From: a virus
Direction: 5' to 3' (one strand)
IMG/VR virus record: IMGVR_UViG_3300032285_000147
Span: 1 to 23,826 of that record
DNA length: 23,826 nt
Shown: positions 14,444 to 20,695 of the stretch, piece after piece
How positions within the stretch are numbered: position 1 is the stretch's first letter
Layout: every line of letters starts with the position of its first letter
Translations under genes and position numbers: made by a program
Notes under the pieces: model-generated
The model's input: the letters and a program-made list of their open reading frames with translations, nothing else
Database searches by the model: none
Told to the model about the DNA's origin: nothing

Positions 14444-15142
14444 GACCCTCTTAGCCTCTTCCTCATGGCACAAAGTGCCTATGGTGTCATCAAACAGGGG
14501 TGCGCTCTCCTTCACGAAGGGCGCATGGAGGTCGAATCAGCTAAAAAGACAGTTGAGCAAGCTATTGACGACGCCAAAGCCCTCAAGGGACTGTGGGGTT
14601 GGTTCCTCGGTTTTTTCAAACCATCCAACACGCCAACCACGCCCAAGCCTGTGGCGAAAGCGAAAGCAACCAAACAATCCTACGAACAACTTGAAACCAA
14701 ACTTATCTCAGATATTGGTACAAGCCTCGGAATTTTGTTTGACGCGCAACGACAGATTACCAACCATTATGTTGAACTAGAAGAGGAATCAAAGAACAAG
14801 TACAACCCTGACCAAAACACCTCAAAGAAAGCGACGGAACGCGTACTAATCGAACTTCAAATGGAGAAGTTGATGGAACAAACCCGTGAGGTCATGGTGT
14901 ACGCACCCTCTGAACTTAAAGACTTGTATAGCCGATTCCTCAAGATGCACGCCAAGATTGAACGCGAACAGGAGTGGGCTAGGTCAGAGATGATTCGTAA
15001 AGCTAGACAAGCTAGATGGGAAAAGGAACAAGAGGAAATTCGGGTTATTGAGATAACAAGTGGGGTGGTTGCTGTGATGTTCATATCTATGTTTTTTGGG
15101 TGGTTAATGTGGCAACTACGAAACTTGTCTGGTGGGTTTTGA
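14441..15142 (+). CDS. Phage protein with long helices and a C-terminal membrane segment
   Basis: I start this protein at ATT 14441 (233 residues) rather than ATG 14465 (225 residues), for the reasons given under the start site. It opens Asp-Pro-Leu-Ser-Leu after the initiator. The N-terminal half has a Trp-Gly-Trp-Phe-Leu-Gly-Phe-Phe amphipathic or hydrophobic patch near 57, then a Pro/Thr/Lys linker. Long charged helices (Glu-Gln-Leu-Glu-Thr-Lys and Lys-Ile-Glu-Arg-Glu-Gln-Glu-Trp) follow. A hydrophobic stretch at about 207-226 (Val-Val-Ala-Val-Met-Phe-Ile-Ser-Met-Phe-Phe) ends the chain. This is the layout of a C-terminally anchored membrane protein. It may belong to the lysis set or be an injected or structural protein. 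Function unknown. Confidence 0.65.
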   Translation: MDPLSLFLMAQSAYGVIKQGCALLHEGRMEVESAKKTVEQAIDDAKALKGLWGWFLGFFKPSNTPTTPKPVAKAKATKQSYEQLETKLISDIGTSLGILFDAQRQITNHYVELEEESKNKYNPDQNTSKKATERVLIELQMEKLMEQTREVMVYAPSELKDLYSRFLKMHAKIEREQEWARSEMIRKARQARWEKEQEEIRVIEITSGVVAVMFISMFFGWLMWQLRNLSGGF

Positions 15143-15276
15143 TTGGGGTAGCGATATGCATCATTGTTGGAGCCACATCAATGGCGTATGTGGAAACCCT
15201 ATATATGAAAGCGCAACTCAAACAAGAAATCAAAGAATTGCGTAAGTTAAAACGTGAGTTGAAGGAAACAAAATGA
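15109..15276 (+). CDS. Small membrane protein with a Lys/Glu-rich tail, spanin-like
   Basis: A 55-residue frame starts at GTG 15109, inside the end of the previous gene (34-base overlap), and ends at TGA 15274-15276, overlapping the holin ATG at 15273. Residues about 5-27 are a clear membrane segment (Leu-Val-Trp-Trp-Val-Leu-Ile-Gly then Ile-Ile-Val-Gly). The remaining tail is a Lys/Glu/Leu coiled-coil-like helix. This layout is that of the small inner-membrane partner (Rz-like) in some phage lysis cassettes, and its place right before holin and endolysin supports that. GTG is chosen because it gives the full membrane segment, although its binding site is weak. Alternative starts are less convincing. 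Confidence 0.55.
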   Translation: MATTKLVWWVLIGVAICIIVGATSMAYVETLYMKAQLKQEIKELRKLKRELKETK

Positions 15277-15773
15277 ATGAATTACTTGGGCTTCTTAAAG
15301 GGATTGCGCCTGCTCTTGCTACTGCTGTTGCTGGGCCTTTGGGGGGAGCCGCTGTTAGCGCTATTGCTTCTAAGCTGGGCGTTGGTGATACTGTTGAGGC
15401 GGTAGCGCAAGCAATCGCAGGTGACCCCCAAGCAGTTCAAAAACTCCAAGAGCTTGACCTTGAGTACGCCAAAATGGACGCTCAAGACCGTGATTCCGCT
15501 CGCAAAGCCTACGCAGAAGTCGCTACAAGCGCTAACGCTACCAAGTTAGACAAGTTGGTTGTACCTATCCTAGCCCTTGGCGTAGTTGGCTTGGCGTTTG
15601 TTTTAATCGGCGCGCTGATGTTCACCAACGTCCCAACCGACCAACAACAAATCATTATCTTTGCACTAGGGTTTATCACTAGTTCAGCAGGACAAGTCTT
15701 ATCGTTTTACTTTGGTTCTAGCCAAGGCTCCAAAGACAAAACAGAAGAAATAAAAGGGATGCTTAAAAAATGA
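15273..15773 (+). CDS. Holin, three-segment type (GTA_holin_3TM-like)
   Basis: This 166-residue protein has an N-terminal hydrophobic/amphipathic stretch (about 5-35, Ala/Gly/Leu-rich), a charged middle with Gln-Glu-Leu-Asp-Leu-Glu-Tyr and Asp-Ala-Gln-Asp-Arg-Asp-Ser-Ala-Arg-Lys near 59-78, and two clear membrane segments at about 96-117 and 127-148. The C-terminus is Lys-rich. This matches the holin family of three membrane segments first named in gene transfer agents. It is expected to permeabilise the inner membrane at the time of lysis and let the endolysin out. It starts at an ATGA overlap with the small membrane gene and ends at an ATGA overlap with the endolysin gene. Confidence 0.82.
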   Translation: MNELLGLLKGIAPALATAVAGPLGGAAVSAIASKLGVGDTVEAVAQAIAGDPQAVQKLQELDLEYAKMDAQDRDSARKAYAEVATSANATKLDKLVVPILALGVVGLAFVLIGALMFTNVPTDQQQIIIFALGFITSSAGQVLSFYFGSSQGSKDKTEEIKGMLKK

Positions 15774-16237
15774 ACTTAACTCCACACTTTACTTTTGAGG
15801 ATTTAACCCATACCGACCATCGTGAATTGGATAACACCCCAACCACAATGGAAAAGTGCGTGGTCGATGGGAAAGAGGAAATCATCAACGCAATCAATAA
15901 CTTGCCACGTCTGGCTGATTTCTTGGAGCAGGTGCGCGTAATATTGGGAAACAAACCAATCATCGTGAACAGTGCGTTTAGGTCGGAGGCTGTCAATACA
16001 TCAGTTGGTTCGAAAAATACGAGTGACCATCGCCGTGGGTGCGCCGCGGACATTCGCGTCTCTGGCATGACTCCAGACGAGGTTACGCGTGCCATCATCG
16101 CAAGCGAGTTGCCCTATCAACAGGTTATCAGAGAATTTGACCGCTGGACACACGTTTCTATCGTCACCCATGTTGGCGACATCCCCAAGAAATCCAAGCT
16201 GATTATTGACAAAACAGGTACTCGTCCGTTTGCCTAA
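15770..16237 (+). CDS. Endolysin, peptidase M15-type (D-Ala-D-Ala carboxypeptidase-like)
   Basis: This 155-residue protein has the M15_3 signature. Ser68-Ala-Phe-Arg-Ser is followed by Val-Gly-Ser near 79-81 and then Ser85-Asp-His87 with Gly-Cys-Ala-Ala-Asp94. His128 lies in Trp-Thr-His-Val-Ser-Ile. His87, Asp94 and His128 are the likely zinc ligands, and Glu122 is a candidate catalytic base. Length matches single-domain phage M15 endolysins, and there is no signal peptide, so export depends on the holin upstream. It would cut peptide cross-links in the host cell wall. An alternative is a virion-bound peptidase, but the holin next to it favours lysis. Confidence 0.9.
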   Translation: MNLTPHFTFEDLTHTDHRELDNTPTTMEKCVVDGKEEIINAINNLPRLADFLEQVRVILGNKPIIVNSAFRSEAVNTSVGSKNTSDHRRGCAADIRVSGMTPDEVTRAIIASELPYQQVIREFDRWTHVSIVTHVGDIPKKSKLIIDKTGTRPFA

Positions 16238-16287
16238 TCAGGGTTCGGGGAATACAATGAGACATACCACATTTTTGGAGAAATAGG

Positions 16288-16926
16288 GTGACTACAGCCG
16301 TTGTAATGACTTATGACTCTTTAGTCAACAATATCCAAACTTACTTGGAACGGAACGACCCCACCACGGTGGCGTACATCCCTACCTTCATCATGTTGGC
16401 GGAGCAGAGCATCGCCGCGGAGATTAAATTCCTTGGTAACCTGACAGTCGCCAACAGCACAATGGTTTCAGGTAACGCTGTCATTGAGAAACCAGCCCGT
16501 TGGCACAAGACGGTTTCCATGAACGTGACTGACTCAGACGGTAACCGCCAACCCATTTTGCTCAGAACGTATGAGTATTTGAGGGAGTATTGGCCTAACT
16601 CCAGCCTGACTGGATTACCCGCCTATTACGCCGACTATGACTACACCCACTGGTTAGTCGCCCCTACACCCTCTACAACTTTCTCCTACGAGGTTTTGTA
16701 CTACGAACGAGTGCAACCCCTCGACACGACGAATCAGACCAACTGGTTTACGGTTTACGCTCCACAAGCGTTGTTGTATGGTTCTTTGTTGCAAGCGATG
16801 CCTTACCTCAAGAACGACGACCGCATCCCTATGTGGCAGGCTCAATACACGGCGATTATGAATTCGCTCAAGGCTGAAAACCTACAGCGTATTGGTGACC
16901 GCCAAGCAACGGTACTTGACACATGA
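16288..16926 (+). CDS. Head-tail adaptor (SU10-type, T7 gp11-like)
   Basis: The best start is GTG 16288, which has GGAG (16277-16280) seven bases upstream. ATG 16306 would begin at Met-Thr-Tyr-Asp, as some relatives may do, but has no binding site of its own. The protein (212 residues from GTG) has Tyr-Leu-Glu-Arg-Asn-Asp-Pro-Thr near 18-25, Met-Leu-Ala-Glu-Gln-Ser-Ile near 35, Arg-Trp-His-Lys-Thr-Val near 71, Thr-Tyr-Glu-Tyr-Leu-Arg-Glu-Tyr-Trp-Pro near 89, then Gly-Leu-Pro-Ala-Tyr-Tyr-Ala and Ala-Pro-Thr-Pro. These match the phage adaptor family of podophages. It joins portal and tail nozzle. It is encoded right before the fibre-like and nozzle genes, as expected. Confidence 0.8.
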   Translation: MTTAVVMTYDSLVNNIQTYLERNDPTTVAYIPTFIMLAEQSIAAEIKFLGNLTVANSTMVSGNAVIEKPARWHKTVSMNVTDSDGNRQPILLRTYEYLREYWPNSSLTGLPAYYADYDYTHWLVAPTPSTTFSYEVLYYERVQPLDTTNQTNWFTVYAPQALLYGSLLQAMPYLKNDDRIPMWQAQYTAIMNSLKAENLQRIGDRQATVLDT

Positions 16927-18158
16927 GTTTCACCAGCCCATTTACTGGCGACGTCATCCAACCAACGGACGTCAGTTACGCTTCCTACAACCTGACTGCA
17001 AATTTGCAGTTGTACTGGGCTGGTCTTGCGACGGGGACGGAGAGTCCCGCGGCTCGAATCATGGACGTTTACCAAAACGGTTCCTACACCCTTTCCATGC
17101 CTGACGCGACCCAAGTATCGGTCGGTGAAGACGCTCTCATCCGTAATACTAGTGGTAGTTCTGTCAGTGTTTTGAACTTTGCTGGAAGCGTTATTTGCAC
17201 CGTCGCAGGCGGAACCGCTCAATACATCTACTTGACAGCTAATACCACCGCAGGGGGTAACTGGGGTGTTATCGCTTTTGGTTCCACAACCTCTACAGCC
17301 AACGCTTCCCAGCTTGCTGGGCTTGGTTTGGTGGCGATTACCAACACCCTGAATCAAAGCCACCCAGTGGCTTCTTTTTCGACTGGTTACACTTTTACCG
17401 CAAATGACCGCGCCCAAACCAAGTTGTGGACAAGCGGAACTGGTACGGCTATCCTTCCTTTGGCGTCTACCCTTGGGAACAACTGGTTCTTCATATTTAA
17501 AAATGGAGCAACTGGAACTCTCACATTGACTTGTTCTGGGTCAGACACCATCGACGGCTTGTCTACCAAGATGTTCAATCCAGATGAATCCGCGTTCATC
17601 ATTTGTGACGGTACAAACTATTACTCAATTGGTTACGGTCAAAGCAATACGTTCTTTTTTACAGCTTTGGTTTACCCAGTAACGGGTGGTTCTTACACCC
17701 TGACGACTTACGACATCCAGTCAATCATTCAGGAGTACGTTGGAAACCTGACTTCTAACGTAACCGTTTACTACCCACCAGTGGTGAACCTTTACGTCAT
17801 CTCAAATCAGGTGACGGACAACGGTCATACGTTGACGGTAACGACTGGTATTACGGGAAGCGCGACGGCGATTATCCCCCCCGGGCAACAAGCAACCCTT
17901 GTCTGCGACGGAACTAACTTCTTCAACGCTAACACCGTTCAAGCTGGTGCGACCTCTTTGAACTTGGTCAACGGTACGGTAGGAACGCCTGCAATTAACT
18001 TTGCCTCTGAAACCAGTACAGGTATTTGGCGTTCTGGTTATGGATTATTTGACATTTCCATTCTTGGAACAAACCGATTTGAGTTGTCTCCAACTGGTTT
18101 GACCATTACTGGAACTGGAACATTCACTGGTGGTATCTCTGGGGGTACGTTTACATGA
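16923..18158 (+). CDS. Fibre-like structural protein between adaptor and nozzle genes
   Basis: This 411-residue protein starts at an ATGA overlap with the adaptor gene and ends at an ATGA overlap with the nozzle gene. It opens Met-Ser-Phe-Thr-Ser-Pro-Phe-Thr-Gly-Asp-Val-Ile-Gln-Pro. Residues about 20-120 and 165-240 carry beta-sandwich-like Ser/Thr/Gly motifs (Leu-Tyr-Trp-Ala-Gly-Leu near 30, Asn-Asn-Trp-Phe-Phe-Ile-Phe-Lys near 185). The C-terminus Gly-Gly-Ile-Ser-Gly-Gly-Thr-Phe resembles the end of the large fibre protein (Gly-Gly-Ile-Thr-Gly-Gly-Thr-Phe). It is likely a tail-attached fibre or tail spike base. It has no catalytic motif that I can see. Confidence 0.72.
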   Translation: MSFTSPFTGDVIQPTDVSYASYNLTANLQLYWAGLATGTESPAARIMDVYQNGSYTLSMPDATQVSVGEDALIRNTSGSSVSVLNFAGSVICTVAGGTAQYIYLTANTTAGGNWGVIAFGSTTSTANASQLAGLGLVAITNTLNQSHPVASFSTGYTFTANDRAQTKLWTSGTGTAILPLASTLGNNWFFIFKNGATGTLTLTCSGSDTIDGLSTKMFNPDESAFIICDGTNYYSIGYGQSNTFFFTALVYPVTGGSYTLTTYDIQSIIQEYVGNLTSNVTVYYPPVVNLYVISNQVTDNGHTLTVTTGITGSATAIIPPGQQATLVCDGTNFFNANTVQAGATSLNLVNGTVGTPAINFASETSTGIWRSGYGLFDISILGTNRFELSPTGLTITGTGTFTGGISGGTFT

Positions 18159-20155
18159 CGCAAAAGGTTTTTGCTTTAGATACCCAAGCAGGAGTTCAAC
18201 GCGACGGTACGGTATTTGACCGAAATTTTTACAACGACGGAAGATGGGTAAGGTTCCAAAGAACACGCCCACGAAAGATTCTTGGGTATCGTGAGATTAC
18301 GGCGAACTTGGCTGGCCCGTCCCGTGGTATTTACGTCAACCCTCAGAACGCTTTTTCCTACGTCTACAGCGGTTATTCTGATGGGTTGCAAGTCCTTCCA
18401 ATCAACAACGACGGTGTTGGTTCAGCGCTTCAAGACTATACGTTGACTGGTTTTACAGCAAGCGCAAATAACCTTTGGCAATTCGATTCGCTTTTCGATT
18501 CGCAAGGGACTGGATATGAGACGTTGTTGGCACACCCGGGGCAAAACCTCGCAGACATCAACAGCCAAGTAAACACCCCAGTCCTTGGTGGTTCGACAAG
18601 CGGAACCTCTTTATCCCCTATCGGTGTGTTTACCGCTACCGCTACCACGGTAAATACAAGCGCGACCATTACTCTATCTGTAGCGAATGCTTTGGTTGGA
18701 GCGGGTCAAACCGTTACTGGAACTGGTATTCCAGCCAACACAACTGTTGTATCTGTCAGCACCACAAGCGTAGTCATATCTAATCCAGCAACCGCAAGCG
18801 GTACGGTTACAGTCACTTTCAACAACAACATCAGCGTTTCTGGTGGTGTGGTTGTTTTGCATCCTTACATCTTTGTGTTTGGGAATAACGGACTCATCAA
18901 GAACAGTGGAGCAGGTAACCCTAGCGATTGGGTATCCGCGGACTCCAACGAGACCAACGTAGCGTCTACTAAGGTGGTTCAAGGTCTACCAGTGCGTGGT
19001 GGTTCTAACGCTCCATCTGGTCTGTTTTGGACGTTAGATTCTTTGGTAAGGGTTTCCTATACCCCAACCACCGTAACAGTGGCAGGAACTCCTCAGACGT
19101 TCTATTGGCGTTATGACATCATCTCTAGCCAATCATCCATCCTTTCTAGCCAATCTGTAATTGAGTACGACGGTATTTACTACTGGTGTGGTGTCGACCG
19201 CTTCTTGCTCTATAACGGTGTGGTTAAGGAAATCCCTAATACATTCAATCAGAACTACTTTTTTGACAACCTCAACTACGCTCAACGTCAAAAAGTCTAT
19301 GTGACCAAAGTTCCTCGTTATGGCGAGATTTGGTGGTTCTTCCCCAAGGGAGATTCGACTGAATGTAATGACGCAATCATCTACAACATCCGCGAACAAT
19401 GTTGGTATGACTCAGGTACAGCTTTGGGTGCGCGTCGTTCCGCTGGTTACTTCTCTCAAGTTTTCCACTATCCAATCAATGCAGGTTGGGAACCAAACGC
19501 AACTGGTGGAGTCAACGCTGTAACGATTTCCAACCAAGGTTCTGGATATACCAATGGTTCGTATCCACTTACCCCGTTAACTGGTGGTTCTGGAACTGGA
19601 GCATATGCCAATATAACCGTAGCTGGTGGAAAGGTAACGGTATGCACAATTGTCGCTCGTGGGACTGGATATACAACTGGAAATTCTTTATCCGCTTCCC
19701 TTCCCGCTGGAGCAGGATTTGTGTTGACAGTCAACTCAACCATGACCTTTGTATCCCTGTGGCAACACGAGACAGGGGTTGATGCGGTTAAGGGAAGTAA
19801 CGTAGTCGCGATTGAGAGTTACTTTGAAACAAGTGACTTGGGTTTTGTGGCTGGTGGGCCTGCCCAGCCAGCGATGATGGGTGACAACAAATGGGTTCGC
19901 GTGGAACGTGTGGAACCTGATTTTGTTCAGACTGGAACCATGTCTGTACAGATTACTGGTCGCCCATTTGCGCAATCCCAAGACGTGACATCTGACCCTT
20001 ACTACTTTGACCCAGATACGGGTAAGGTGGATATGAGGGAACAACGCCGTGAGATTAGATTGAAATTCACTAGCAATACGTCTGGTGGAAATTACCAAAT
20101 GGGTCGTGTAATGCTTGACGCTGAGTTTGGCGATACTCGTCCTTACGGAAGCTAA
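18155..20155 (+). CDS. Tail nozzle-like protein (T7 gp12 / P22 gp10-like) with two inserted domains
   Basis: This 666-residue protein has the pattern of the podophage nozzle or packaged-DNA stabilisation protein. The N-terminus has Asp-Gly-Arg-Trp-Val-Arg-Phe-Gln near 28-35, the middle Leu-His-Pro-Tyr-Ile-Phe-Val-Phe-Gly-Asn-Asn-Gly near 235-246, and the C-terminus Asp-Pro-Asp-Thr-Gly-Lys-Val-Asp-Met-Arg-Glu-Gln-Arg-Arg-Glu near 619-633, then Tyr-Gln-Met-Gly-Arg-Val-Met-Leu-Asp near 647-655. Two regions look foreign to this core: 157-223, an Ig-like Thr/Val segment, and 452-527, Gly/Thr-rich with two Gly-Tyr-Thr motifs. It would form the distal tail tube that seals and then guides DNA ejection. 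It follows the adaptor and fibre-like genes. Confidence 0.8.
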   Translation: MTQKVFALDTQAGVQRDGTVFDRNFYNDGRWVRFQRTRPRKILGYREITANLAGPSRGIYVNPQNAFSYVYSGYSDGLQVLPINNDGVGSALQDYTLTGFTASANNLWQFDSLFDSQGTGYETLLAHPGQNLADINSQVNTPVLGGSTSGTSLSPIGVFTATATTVNTSATITLSVANALVGAGQTVTGTGIPANTTVVSVSTTSVVISNPATASGTVTVTFNNNISVSGGVVVLHPYIFVFGNNGLIKNSGAGNPSDWVSADSNETNVASTKVVQGLPVRGGSNAPSGLFWTLDSLVRVSYTPTTVTVAGTPQTFYWRYDIISSQSSILSSQSVIEYDGIYYWCGVDRFLLYNGVVKEIPNTFNQNYFFDNLNYAQRQKVYVTKVPRYGEIWWFFPKGDSTECNDAIIYNIREQCWYDSGTALGARRSAGYFSQVFHYPINAGWEPNATGGVNAVTISNQGSGYTNGSYPLTPLTGGSGTGAYANITVAGGKVTVCTIVARGTGYTTGNSLSASLPAGAGFVLTVNSTMTFVSLWQHETGVDAVKGSNVVAIESYFETSDLGFVAGGPAQPAMMGDNKWVRVERVEPDFVQTGTMSVQITGRPFAQSQDVTSDPYYFDPDTGKVDMREQRREIRLKFTSNTSGGNYQMGRVMLDAEFGDTRPYGS

Positions 20156-20156
20156 C

Positions 20157-20417
20157 ATGGCACTGGCTCTTGTATATGACCCTCGCAATCACGACTTCCA
20201 GTCATGGGCGTCGTTGATGTGTGAGGCGTATGCAGGGCAACAACTGTCTATTCCGAACCAGCAAACAGACTGGAAGGAGTGGGGCGCGGGGCTAAAAGCC
20301 ATCGACGTCTTTGTAAACGAGGGCATTCCAGCCCCGTATATATATGAGAACTGGCAAGACTGGGCGGAAGCCTTAGTCGGAGCGGTCAATCAACCTACAG
20401 AGAGAACGGCAACATGA
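20157..20417 (+). CDS. Small Trp-rich phage protein after the nozzle gene
   Basis: ATG 20157 is preferred over an upstream in-frame TTG inside the nozzle gene. The 86-residue product has Trp in Phe-Gln-Ser-Trp-Ala near 14-18, Trp-Lys-Glu-Trp-Gly near 38-42 and Asn-Trp-Gln-Asp-Trp-Ala near 64-69. It looks like a small helical structural or assembly protein. The next gene starts at an ATGA overlap. It is the last gene before the acyl carrier protein. I do not recognise the function, though small genes near the end of the nozzle region often encode virion or ejection parts. Confidence 0.65.
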   Translation: MALALVYDPRNHDFQSWASLMCEAYAGQQLSIPNQQTDWKEWGAGLKAIDVFVNEGIPAPYIYENWQDWAEALVGAVNQPTERTAT

Positions 20418-20695
20418 ACTTCATAGAAATATTTAACTATGTGGCTAAGGTAGCGCGTCCAGCGCACTCCGTGCCAAGCATCGCTAAGGCGATGGAAGAT
20501 ACCTTTCAAGACATTGGACTTGACAGCCTTGACGGGTTAGTCATGCTTATGTATTTTGATGAACTTTACGGTATCGCTGATGAGGTAAGCAAAGAATGGA
20601 CACCAGCATCCGTTCAAGAGTTGCATGACCTTGTGATGGCAAACAAGACCAAAGAACCTGCTTCGATGGAAGAAGTCAAAGAGGTGTGCAAATGA
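20414..20695 (+). CDS. Acyl carrier protein (phosphopantetheine-binding)
   Basis: This 93-residue protein is an acyl carrier protein by sequence. The core motif Asp-Ile-Gly-Leu-Asp-Ser38-Leu-Asp near 33-40 is the phosphopantetheine site. A hydrophobic helix follows with Met-Leu-Met-Tyr-Phe-Asp-Glu-Leu-Tyr-Gly-Ile near 44-54, as in helix 2 of the family. Length (about 80-100) and acidic, helical character fit. Ser38 would carry the 4'-phosphopantetheine arm that holds growing acyl chains. It overlaps the ketosynthase gene by ATGA, and no phosphopantetheinyl transferase is seen in the window, so a host enzyme would be needed to activate it. It is expected to work with the adjacent ketosynthase. 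Confidence 0.88.
   Translation: MNFIEIFNYVAKVARPAHSVPSIAKAMEDTFQDIGLDSLDGLVMLMYFDELYGIADEVSKEWTPASVQELHDLVMANKTKEPASMEEVKEVCK

Noticed and set aside
14421-14780. 119-residue plus-strand frame overlapping 14441-15142
   Set aside because: It uses an alternate frame within the helical membrane protein gene. Its composition is unlike a phage protein and there is no conserved motif.
16842-17417. 191-residue open frame on the minus strand
   Set aside because: It lies fully opposite the adaptor and fibre-like genes, which have good starts and clear family features. The translation looks like random composition, and no upstream binding site supports it.
19736-20188. 150-residue minus-strand open frame
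   Set aside because: It is antisense to the conserved C-terminal end of the nozzle-like gene. No family feature was recognised.
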